Shown here in pieces: positions 7,241 through 12,992 of a stretch of DNA of 13,988 nt. The stretch comes from Clostridia bacterium (GTDB lineage: Bacteria; Bacillota; Sulfobacillia; SLMV01), in the NCBI GenBank assembly GCA_003554565.1, contig PWGR01000124.1, forward strand, positions 1 to 13,988, written 5' to 3'. Below the pieces are notes generated by a model, which worked only from the letters and a program-made list of their open reading frames with translations, searched no databases and was not told the DNA's origin. A program made the translations under genes and the position numbers. Each line of letters starts with the position of its first letter. The stretch's first letter is position 1.

Positions 7241-8103
7241 TTCGCATCACCCACAATCCGCTGCCGGCCGGCCCGGGCCCGCCTCAATCCTCCGCGAATA
7301 CGGCGTCTATCACGCCCGCGCAGGGCCGAGGCCAGTTCCTCCAGTCCCTGCCGCGCCCGCTCTATGGCAGGGAGCAGTTGGCCGGCATTGTATATACACA
7401 TGTCGGCTCCCATTTCGGTCGAGCCCTCGCAGATCCTCGTGGTATCGCTGAACCCCCCGGCGGCAAGCGAACGAAAGAGATCGACCTCGCCACGGGCCGC
7501 CTCCCCGCAGACATCAGCTGTCACTGCGGCCATGAGGTGAGGCAGGTGGCTGGTATATGCCACTGCCCGGTCGTGCAAATCGGCATCCAGCACCATTATT
7601 TCGGCGCCCACTGCGGCGATAGCTTCCCGCAGGATGTCCGGGGGTTCCTCGCCCACGACCCACGTCGCTCCCTGATAGAGACCGGGCTCAGCCCCGGATA
7701 TGCCCCGCTTCTCCGAACCCGCCATGGGGTGCCCCGGAATGTACTGGACCCCGGAAGGCAGCATCGAGGTGATCTCGGTCTCAACCTGTGCTTTGGCACC
7801 CCCGAGATCCGTAACCACGACCCCGGGCTTCAGGTGGGCGCCTCTGTCGCGCAGAATCTTTCCCATCTGCCCGATAGGAGTGGCCAGCACGAGCAGGTCC
7901 GCTCTCCGAAACCACGATCTGCAATCGTTGATGCGGGCGGCCGCATCAACGATCCGCCTCTTTCGGGCAGTCTGTACCACCGACGGATCCGCGTCTATGC
8001 CCACCAGCCTCGCGGCGCGCCCTGCCAGTGCCATGGCCAGCGATCCTCCCATCAGGCCCATTCCCACAATCACAATCGTGGCATCGCCCAGGGAGCGATT
8101 CAT
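7237..8103 (-). CDS. tyrA: prephenate dehydrogenase
   Basis: TyrA oxidatively decarboxylates prephenate to 4-hydroxyphenylpyruvate with NAD(P), committing flux to tyrosine. The 288 residues hold the dinucleotide fold with Gly-Met-Gly-Leu-Met-Gly (14-19) and Asp37 at the end of the second strand. The catalytic block Gly-His-Pro-Met-Ala-Gly-Ser-Glu (124-131) carries His125. Ser-His-Leu-Pro-His (185-189) and Gly-Gly-Phe-x-Asp-Thr-Thr-Arg (216-223) follow. It lacks the C-terminal ACT domain found in Bacillus-type TyrA, so feedback control by tyrosine through that domain is absent. It overlaps aroF upstream by ATGA and aroAE downstream by GTGA. An arogenate-specific enzyme cannot be excluded from the sequence alone. 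Confidence 0.93.
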   Translation of the reverse strand: MNRSLGDATIVIVGMGLMGGSLAMALAGRAARLVGIDADPSVVQTARKRRIVDAAARINDCRSWFRRADLLVLATPIGQMGKILRDRGAHLKPGVVVTDLGGAKAQVETEITSMLPSGVQYIPGHPMAGSEKRGISGAEPGLYQGATWVVGEEPPDILREAIAAVGAEIMVLDADLHDRAVAYTSHLPHLMAAVTADVCGEAARGEVDLFRSLAAGGFSDTTRICEGSTEMGADMCIYNAGQLLPAIERARQGLEELASALRGRDRRRIRGGLRRARAGRQRIVGDAK

Positions 8104-9122
8104 CCACCCTTCACTCCCCGGCCGACAGTGTCGGCAATCTCAGCGATCTCATCCATGGCATTCAGAAATGTCTCCGGCTTCAGGGACTGTGGCCCATCCG
8201 ACTTGGCCTCTGCCGGTCGCGGGTGAACCTCCATGATCAGCCCATCCGCACCGGCGGCAACAGCCGCTTTAGCCATTGGGGCCACCAGCTTCCACCGTCC
8301 GGTGGCATGACTGGGATCCACAACCACCGGCAGGTGGCTGAGCTCCTGAGCAAGCGGCACCGCACTGAGGTCCAGGGTGTTGCGGGTGTACTTGGAGAAG
8401 GTACGGATTCCGCGCTCACAGAGCATAATATCCCTGTTGCCCTCGGAGGCAATGTACTCGGCGGCCATGAGCCATTCCTCCACCGAGGACATGAGGCCGC
8501 GCTTCAGGAGCACGGGGCGGTCAGCCCGACCGACCGCGCGCAGCAGGCTGTAGTTCTGCATGTTACGGGCACCGATCTGCAGGATATCGGCGTAGTAGGC
8601 GACGAGTTCCAGATCGCCAGGGGTGAGTACTTCAGTCACCACCTTCAGGCCGGTCCTCTCCGCCGCCTCGCGCAGTATCTTGAGACCCTCCTCGCCGAGC
8701 CCCTGAAAACTGTACGGGGAGGTCCTGGGCTTGAAAGCACCGCCGCGCAGCACCTCACCTCCGCCCTCTTTCACTATCTCGGCTGTCTCCAGCAGCATCT
8801 GTCGGTCCTCCACCGCACACGGTCCCGCCATTACTGTCACTTGGCGCCCTCCGATGGTAACGCCATCGACATCAATCTCGGTGTCGTCCTCCTGAAATTC
8901 CCTGCTGACCAGCTTGAAAGGGTGCATGACCCGCACCACGCGCTGCACACCCGAAAGCACCTGCAGCTCTTCCCGGTTGAGATGGCTGACATCCCCCACA
9001 CAACCAACAATGGTGTGCTGTACACCTTCCGATATGTGAACATCCAGTCCAGCGCTCTCAACAGCCCCGACTACTCGTTCCAGGTCCTCTTCCGAACTGC
9101 TTCTTCCCATGACGATGATCAT
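8100..9122 (-). CDS. aroF: 3-deoxy-7-phosphoheptulonate (DAHP) synthase, beta type
   Basis: DAHP synthase condenses PEP and erythrose-4-phosphate, the entry step of the shikimate pathway. The 340-residue form has an N-terminal ferredoxin-like regulatory domain (~1-70), as in Thermotoga, followed by the catalytic barrel. Metal ligands can be placed at Cys102 (Gly-Pro-Cys-Ala), His272 (Asp-Pro-Ser-His), Glu298 (Met-Glu-Val-His) and Asp309 (Ser-Asp-Gly-Pro). The Lys-Pro-Arg-Thr phosphate-binding motif is at 131-134, and Gly-Ala-Arg-Asn at 184-187. There is no fused chorismate mutase; that activity is supplied by aroH just upstream. The ATG at 9122 follows a GGAGGAGGAG site and overlaps the aroH stop as ATGA. 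A longer frame to 9332 lies wholly within aroH and is rejected. In the characterised relatives the N-terminal domain mediates inhibition by Tyr or Phe; that is inferred here. Confidence 0.96.
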   Translation of the reverse strand: MIIVMGRSSSEEDLERVVGAVESAGLDVHISEGVQHTIVGCVGDVSHLNREELQVLSGVQRVVRVMHPFKLVSREFQEDDTEIDVDGVTIGGRQVTVMAGPCAVEDRQMLLETAEIVKEGGGEVLRGGAFKPRTSPYSFQGLGEEGLKILREAAERTGLKVVTEVLTPGDLELVAYYADILQIGARNMQNYSLLRAVGRADRPVLLKRGLMSSVEEWLMAAEYIASEGNRDIMLCERGIRTFSKYTRNTLDLSAVPLAQELSHLPVVVDPSHATGRWKLVAPMAKAAVAAGADGLIMEVHPRPAEAKSDGPQSLKPETFLNAMDEIAEIADTVGRGVKGG

Positions 9123-9490
9123 TGTCTCTCCTCCTCCTCGATGAGATCCGGCCGCAGGGCCTCGGCCCCGCGCAAGTAAACATGCTGCACCTGATTCTCT
9201 GTTCGTGCCCTTTCGACATGCAGGAGAACGCGAATGCACCTCGGCAGGGCGCCACGCACGGCTATCTCCGCAGCGCACATCAGGGCGGTGGATGTCCAAC
9301 CCAACTCGCGCGCCGCAGCAGCGGGAAAGCACGCGGTAAGATCAGGGGTCGCGGTAAACAATGCGCTCACTATCTCCTCCTCCGTCAGATCGTTTTTTCT
9401 GGCCAGCTCGGCCAGGAGTTCTCGCGTCGCCGCACGGATGTCATCTGCCCGGTCGCGCTCAACTGTGGTCGCACCTCTGATGGCAATCAT
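9119..9490 (-). CDS. aroH: chorismate mutase, AroH type
   Basis: This monofunctional chorismate mutase (chorismate to prephenate) is of the trimeric alpha/beta AroH fold, not the all-helical AroQ fold. The 123 residues line up along their length with Bacillus subtilis AroH. The active-site set is present: Arg5 in Ile-Arg-Gly-Ala-Thr-Thr, Cys72, Glu75, Arg87 in Cys-Ile-Arg-Val and Tyr105 in His-Val-Tyr-Leu. The ATG at 9490 has GGAAGG nine bases upstream; the ATG at 9499 touches that site and the frame back to 9544 lies at the terminator T-run. It is the first gene after the T-box leader and is joined to aroF by an ATGA overlap. Together with tyrA it directs the operon product to tyrosine (prephenate is also the phenylalanine precursor). 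Confidence 0.96.
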   Translation of the reverse strand: MIAIRGATTVERDRADDIRAATRELLAELARKNDLTEEEIVSALFTATPDLTACFPAAAARELGWTSTALMCAAEIAVRGALPRCIRVLLHVERARTENQVQHVYLRGAEALRPDLIEEEERQ

Positions 9491-9544
9491 CGCACACATC
9501 CTTCCAACTCGGCTGACCCAGGAGCCGCGGCACCCCGGATCCAT

Positions 9545-9576
9545 AAAAAAAGGGCCGTCCCCTCACAGGACGACCC
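9545..9576 (-). terminator. T-box leader intrinsic terminator
   Basis: In the mRNA sense, a nine-base-pair stem (GGGUCGUCC pairing with GGACGGCCC, one G-U pair) with a seven-base loop is followed by seven U. Its 5' arm includes the CC-U-G bases that can instead pair with the CAGG preceding the T-box sequence, so terminator and antiterminator are mutually exclusive. It stands 54 bases before the aroH start. Confidence 0.92.
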
Positions 9577-9709
9577 AAAAATGCATGGGCGCGGTACCAC
9601 CTGAGTTAGCCACCTTGGCTCTCTCTGTTGGGAGCAATCACTCCCTCACCGGGTAACGACGGATCACGGCCCAGCCTACTGGTTTCCGTTCAGCCGGCAA
9701 CTCCGGGGT

Positions 9710-9712
9710 GTA
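9710..9712 (-). promoter_or_regulatory. T-box specifier codon UAC (Tyr)
   Basis: In the 3' side of the specifier loop the order is G-A-A-A-UAC-A. UAC is followed by A, as is usual after a specifier. Reading one base earlier would give AUA (Ile) followed by C, which breaks that rule and does not fit the operon. The N of the UGGN bulge is U, matching the A73 discriminator of tRNA-Tyr and not the G73 of bacterial tRNA-Trp. Confidence 0.78.
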
Positions 9713-9824
9713 TTTCAGCCTGTGCAGCTGCTGGGTCGCAGCACCCCCAGCTCTCTGGTAACTGACTGGGCTTACTCGTCCCCCTCATCGTCGTTGTGTC
9801 AGCATTTGTTCAACCTTTTAAAAC

Positions 9825-9854
9825 ACTTTAAACATCATGGACCCCACTTGTCAA
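9825..9854 (-). promoter_or_regulatory. sigma-A-type promoter of the aromatic operon
   Basis: A perfect TTGACA (-35) occupies 9854-9849. The -10 is either TTTAAA (9832-9827, 16-base spacer) or TAAAGT (9830-9825, 18-base spacer). Transcription would begin near 9820, just upstream of T-box stem I. The region around the -10 is clearly A+T-richer than the surroundings. Confidence 0.75.
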
Positions 9855-9856
9855 CC

Positions 9857-10021
9857 TCAAATCCGCCCGCTGCCGAGACAGGTACAGACCTCATCGAGCT
9901 CCGCCACCTGTACACCTGCCGCATCATAGGCGACCCGCATGAGATGCTGAAGATCTATGCTCGAGATTTCGTCCACCGTGTCCAGACCCCCGGAGGGATC
10001 GCGGCTGGGCGAAGGTTGCTC
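9857..10021 (-). other. in-frame open stretch after the tldE stop (possible small ORF)
   Basis: Directly after the tldE TAG, in the same frame, 54 sense codons run to a TGA at 9859-9857. The last 39 codons, from a GTG at 9976, look like protein: about half the codons begin with G, and the peptide is mixed hydrophobic/acidic with a Cys-Thr-Cys near the end. A GGGGG tract ten bases before the GTG is a weak ribosome site. It could be a small protein, a C-terminal extension reached by readthrough, or a decayed remnant. TldE homologues normally end where the TAG stands, so the extension is not part of the known family. I do not recognise it. The stop lies only a few bases from the -35 of the operon promoter. 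Confidence 0.35.
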
Positions 10022-11350
10022 CTACCCCTGAGCCGAAATGCTCACTCCGTCCAGTGCTACATGAGGCAGGCGGTAGGACAGGATCTGCCGCACGTCGGAG
10101 CTGATTTCAATCAGCTGGTCTTGCCACGCATCAAATGCATTGAGGTAGAGCATGGTGTTCTTCACGCGTCCGACCAGTTCCCCGTTTTCGATCTTGAAAC
10201 CCAGGGCTATGTTCCCGCTGACCTGCCCCCCGTAGGGGTTGGATCCCCAGGCCCCCATCAACTGGTGCACGAGTATACCTTCATCAACCGAGGCGATCAT
10301 CTCATAATGAGGTCGCTCGCCCGCTTTCACGCAGATATTGCTGGTGCCCACGCCGGGAGGCGAACTCAGGCCACCTCGCTGGCCATTCCCCGTTGGGGGG
10401 CGCTCCAACCTGGCCGCATTCCTCAGATCCACGAGGAAGTTCTGCAGTTTCCCGTTTTCGACCAGTGGGGTGCACTGGGACGGGACGCCCTCATCGTCCC
10501 ATGGCGCCGTTGCCAGCCCGCCGTGCATCAGACCGTCATCGTAGATACTCACGCGCTCATCCGCTACCGGCTCACCTATCCTATCCCGCCAGGGAGAAAA
10601 TCCCTTGGCCACCGCATCACCGTCGACCGATGCAAGAAATGGGCGGAGTATGTCACCGAGAACCCAGGGACCAAAGATGACCGGATATTTTCCCTCACTG
10701 ATCTGCGCCGGCCGTCGTCCGAGATCCAGCTGCTCGATAATGCGCTCGGCTACCTGCTCAGGATCCTCATACATGAACTGCGACCCCAACACATCTCCGG
10801 TGCGCAGCAGACTGTCCCCTTCAACCCAGGTGGCAAAGCACACTATGCTGGCAGAGGTGCCCTCTCCCGTCATGTCCACACCACTGGTATTGAGCAGACG
10901 GGCACGGCCCACGCCCCGGTTGAGCGAGACGTTAACATCGACATCGCTCTCATGGTGAAGGATTTTTTCCAGGATGGCCTCCCCTGTCTCCGTCATTGTA
11001 TCCGCGTCCAGCCGGGCGACGGCTGGATCATAGGTCTTTACGACCGGGTACTGATCCGGACCGGGAAACTCATAGTCTACTTCGGTTCCAAACTGCGCAG
11101 TGGACAGAGCCATTTCCACCAGGTCTTCCTCGGAAGATTCCCGCGTGCTGGCGGCAAAACCCATCTTCCCGTCGGCAATCACCCGGAGTGCAATGCCGGT
11201 GCTGGAAGAGGCCTCCAGCATCTGCAGCTTGTTATCCTCAAAACGCACCGGGATGCGCTCCGAATCGGCACACCACACCTCTGCTGAATCCGCCCTGCGG
11301 GCGGCCAGCTCCAGTACGATCTCAGCCTGACGCTCATAAGGGGAAGTCAT
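10022..11350 (-). CDS. tldE: TldE/PmbA family protein, TldD partner
   Basis: TldE (PmbA) is the non-metal-binding subunit of the TldD/TldE heterodimeric protease, which degrades unfolded or modified peptides and in several systems matures peptide products such as microcin B17. The 442 residues are of normal length. There is no HExxxH motif, as expected for the TldE subunit. Typical features are the N-terminal Ala-Glu-Val segment, the central Gly-x-Tyr-Pro-Val-Ile-Phe strand region (~residue 250), the Pro-Trp-Asp-Asp-Glu-Gly-Val-Pro turn, a glycine-rich Gly-Asn-Gly block and a C-terminus reading Val-Ala-Leu-Asp-Gly-Val-Ser, where relatives also end. The ATG at 11350 overlaps the tldD stop as ATGA. 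The stop is TAG, followed by an in-frame open stretch described separately. Confidence 0.93.
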   Translation of the reverse strand: MTSPYERQAEIVLELAARRADSAEVWCADSERIPVRFEDNKLQMLEASSSTGIALRVIADGKMGFAASTRESSEEDLVEMALSTAQFGTEVDYEFPGPDQYPVVKTYDPAVARLDADTMTETGEAILEKILHHESDVDVNVSLNRGVGRARLLNTSGVDMTGEGTSASIVCFATWVEGDSLLRTGDVLGSQFMYEDPEQVAERIIEQLDLGRRPAQISEGKYPVIFGPWVLGDILRPFLASVDGDAVAKGFSPWRDRIGEPVADERVSIYDDGLMHGGLATAPWDDEGVPSQCTPLVENGKLQNFLVDLRNAARLERPPTGNGQRGGLSSPPGVGTSNICVKAGERPHYEMIASVDEGILVHQLMGAWGSNPYGGQVSGNIALGFKIENGELVGRVKNTMLYLNAFDAWQDQLIEISSDVRQILSYRLPHVALDGVSISAQG

Positions 11351-12741
11351 TCGCTCTCACCTCCAACGACGACATTCTGAATCCGGATGTGCGGGGCCCA
11401 TTCGCTGGTGGGAAGTGGGGATTGCTCGCCCTTCCCGCAGCCGCCGGCACTCTCCCACTCCAGCACATCATGTCCCACCATATCGATATCCTGGAGGGTC
11501 TGAAAAACGTTGCCGGTCAGTGTTACATCCTTGACCATAGGGCCCACTTCGCCGTCTTCAATCAGGTAGGATTTGCCGGCCATGAATGTGAACATCTCGT
11601 CATCGGTCTGTCCCCCTTGCGGGGTGACAACGTAAAGACCTTTCTTCACACCGTCCAACATATCCTCAAACGATGCTTCTCCTGCACCAATGCAGGTGTT
11701 GCGCATCCGGCAGATAGGCGGGTGGCGATAGCTCAAAGCACGGGCATTGCCCGTGGGCTCTTCACCCATCCTGGCTGCCGAGCGACGCGAGTGCAGCCGG
11801 CCGACCAGCACTCCCTCCCGGATCAAATCCGCCCTGCTGGCGGGCACTCCCTCATCATCGTAGGGCAGGTAGCCGCGCGCTCCCGGAGTCAGCCCCGTGT
11901 CGTATATGTTCAGAATCTCTCCACCAAAACGTCTTCCCAGCTTCATCATCTCGCGCATCCGTTCTTTTTCCATGAGGTCATCAGCCTCGCTCAGATGACC
12001 AAAGGCCTCGTGCGCGAAGATCCCGGCCATGCGGGGAGATGCTATCACCATGTAGTCGCCACCCTGTATCATTTGAGCATCGAGCAGTGCACAGGCGGTT
12101 TCACAGGCGTCGGTGACCTCATCCTCGAGCCCCTGCGTAACGGAGTAGTCGGCTGAGCTGCCGAAGCTGACATGTCCGGTCTGCGTATCACTCCCCCTCG
12201 TTGCAATTGCCGCTATGCCTCCCTGCAGATCGATCTTGGTCTGATCCACACAGGTACCCTCGCTGTTGGCAAAAAGGAGGCGGGTCCGCCTGTCTCCATA
12301 ACCGACAGAAGAACTGACTATGTCGCCACCGTAATTGAGAATGATGCGATTGTAATCTGCAAACAGGTTGATTTTATCAGACAGGCTCACCCCGGCCGGA
12401 TTCCAGCCCTCCGGCGGCTCCACGGTGTCCTGCACCGGCTCCACCGGGGCAAGCTCTACTTTTTCATTTCTGCGTTCGCCCGCCACGCGGGCCATCTCAC
12501 AGGCGTGATCAATGCGGGATTGCAGATCCTCGATTGAATTGAACGAGGCAAATCCCCATCCACCGTTTGACAGGGCCCTGACGCCACCGCCAAAGCTGAT
12601 GGTCTCCATGACCGATTCGATCTCGGGTCCGCGAAACTGCAGGGAGCTGATTTCTGACTCCTCAATCCGCACATCTGCATAGTCAACGGGCAGCTTCTTC
12701 AACAGGTCGGTGAGGTGAGATTTGAGTCCTCTCCAGTCCAC
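11347..12741 (-). CDS. tldD: TldD family zinc metalloprotease
   Basis: TldD is the catalytic subunit of the TldD/TldE cytosolic peptidase. The 464 residues include the zinc motif His-Glu-Ala-Phe-Gly-His (244-249), and the C-terminal Gly-Gly-Cys-Gly-Lys-Gly block supplies the third ligand, Cys435, as in Escherichia coli TldD. The Tyr-Asp-Asp-Glu-Gly-Val-Pro turn at about 294-300 and the Gly-Asn-Ala-Arg segment (~331-334) are also family features. The start is GTG at 12741, with AAGGAGG 6 bases upstream; a nearby ATG at 12746 is out of frame. It is the first gene of a two-gene unit with tldE. I see no strong promoter in the 250-base gap upstream. What substrate the pair acts on here is unknown. 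Confidence 0.95.
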   Translation of the reverse strand: MDWRGLKSHLTDLLKKLPVDYADVRIEESEISSLQFRGPEIESVMETISFGGGVRALSNGGWGFASFNSIEDLQSRIDHACEMARVAGERRNEKVELAPVEPVQDTVEPPEGWNPAGVSLSDKINLFADYNRIILNYGGDIVSSSVGYGDRRTRLLFANSEGTCVDQTKIDLQGGIAAIATRGSDTQTGHVSFGSSADYSVTQGLEDEVTDACETACALLDAQMIQGGDYMVIASPRMAGIFAHEAFGHLSEADDLMEKERMREMMKLGRRFGGEILNIYDTGLTPGARGYLPYDDEGVPASRADLIREGVLVGRLHSRRSAARMGEEPTGNARALSYRHPPICRMRNTCIGAGEASFEDMLDGVKKGLYVVTPQGGQTDDEMFTFMAGKSYLIEDGEVGPMVKDVTLTGNVFQTLQDIDMVGHDVLEWESAGGCGKGEQSPLPTSEWAPHIRIQNVVVGGESE

Positions 12742-12804
12742 GTCATTCCTCCTTCACGGGTCCAGCACAAGATACCCTTTTACACGATTTCACTGCAGTA
12801 TTCT

Positions 12805-12954
12805 CTACCATTCGCCGGCACAGTACTCAGACCTGCAGGTACAGGGCACGCTTGAGCCAACGACAGATACCTCATACAGCGGGCACCAGACAGAACCCGG
12901 TGTGTCATGGCATGCAGAGATGCCGCAAGAAGCGGCATCCGCAAAGTATGCCAA
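12805..12954 (-). CDS. possible small cysteine-rich ORF, DUF1540-like spacing
   Basis: In the gap between the radical SAM gene and tldD one minus-strand frame stays open from just after an in-frame stop inside the radical SAM end to a TAG at 12807-12805. Taken from a TTG at 12954, it gives 49 residues with six cysteines at 10, 15, 24, 38, 40 and 45. The order Cys-x4-Cys-x8-Cys, then a Glu-Val-x-Val-x-Gly strand, then Thr-Cys-x-Ser, resembles the small DUF1540 proteins of Firmicutes. Against it: there is no ATG or GTG, no convincing ribosome binding site, third-position G+C is less biased than in the neighbours, and a perfect hairpin lies inside it. It may be a real small protein, a decayed one, or chance. 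Confidence 0.3.
   Translation of the reverse strand: MAYFADAASCGISACHDTPGSVWCPLYEVSVVGSSVPCTCRSEYCAGEW
12919..12939. repeat. perfect 8-bp inverted repeat
   Basis: GATGCCGC, a five-base loop and GCGGCATC form a perfect G+C-rich hairpin 54-74 bases after the radical SAM stop. Neither strand has a T-run after it, so it is not a classical intrinsic terminator. It could stabilise the end of the upstream mRNA, or bind a regulator. Confidence 0.55.
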
Positions 12955-12974
12955 TTCGCGTTCAGTCCCAAACG

Positions 12975-12992
12975 ACGTCTTGGGGAGGACGT
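12975..12992 (-). terminator. weak hairpin directly after the radical SAM stop codon
   Basis: ACGTC and GACGT, separated by eight bases, begin on the base after the TAA. Only three T follow shortly afterwards, so termination strength is doubtful. Together with the stronger hairpin downstream it may mark the 3' end of the radical SAM transcript. Confidence 0.25.

Larger units (their letters stand above)
9545..9820 (-). promoter_or_regulatory. T-box riboswitch leader, tyrosine specifier
   Basis: This untranslated leader contains all major T-box parts. Stem I: GGGGG (9784-9780) pairs with CCCC (9708-9705), and AGCC (9772-9769) with GGCU (9720-9717). Between them is the specifier loop with the AGUA loop-E motif (9776-9773) on one side and GAAAUACA (9716-9709) on the other. 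The AG-bulge/distal-loop region (9757-9728) contains the conserved AGAGAGC. Stem III is a GGGAG/CUCCC hairpin (9645-9630). The T-box sequence CAGGUGGUACCGCG (9603-9590) precedes the terminator. Uncharged tRNA-Tyr is expected to pair with the specifier and, through its NCCA end, with the UGGU bulge, stabilising the antiterminator and letting transcription continue into the aromatic operon. The structure was folded by eye. Confidence 0.93.

Noticed and set aside
9122..9332. Long N-terminal extension of DAHP synthase
   Set aside because: The added 70 residues are aroH read in another frame. The ATG at 9122 has a strong GGAGGAGGAG site and matches family starts.
9711..9713. T-box specifier read as AUA (Ile)
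   Set aside because: The base after it would be C, whereas a purine is expected, and the downstream genes make aromatic compounds. UAC followed by A fits both points.
9545..9820. tRNA gene or attenuator peptide in the aroH leader
   Set aside because: The region has the T-box sequence, stem I loops and terminator. I see no cloverleaf and no short ORF rich in aromatic codons.
10022..10024. Pyrrolysine at the tldE TAG
   Set aside because: TldE homologues end at this point, and TAG also closes coaD and the coiled-coil gene. No pyl genes are in the window. Kept only as an outside option in the findings.
9722..11287. 521-codon plus-strand open frame antisense to tldE and the T-box
   Set aside because: It runs against tldE, which has clear family motifs, and continues into a folded T-box leader. 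Its translation shows no recognisable family and is rich in His, Arg and Pro, as expected of a shadow in G+C-rich DNA.
12780..12971. 63-codon minus-strand frame from a TTG in the radical SAM-tldD gap
   Set aside because: It has no ribosome site and no recognisable pattern. The alternative frame with the cysteine spacing is more convincing, though still uncertain.
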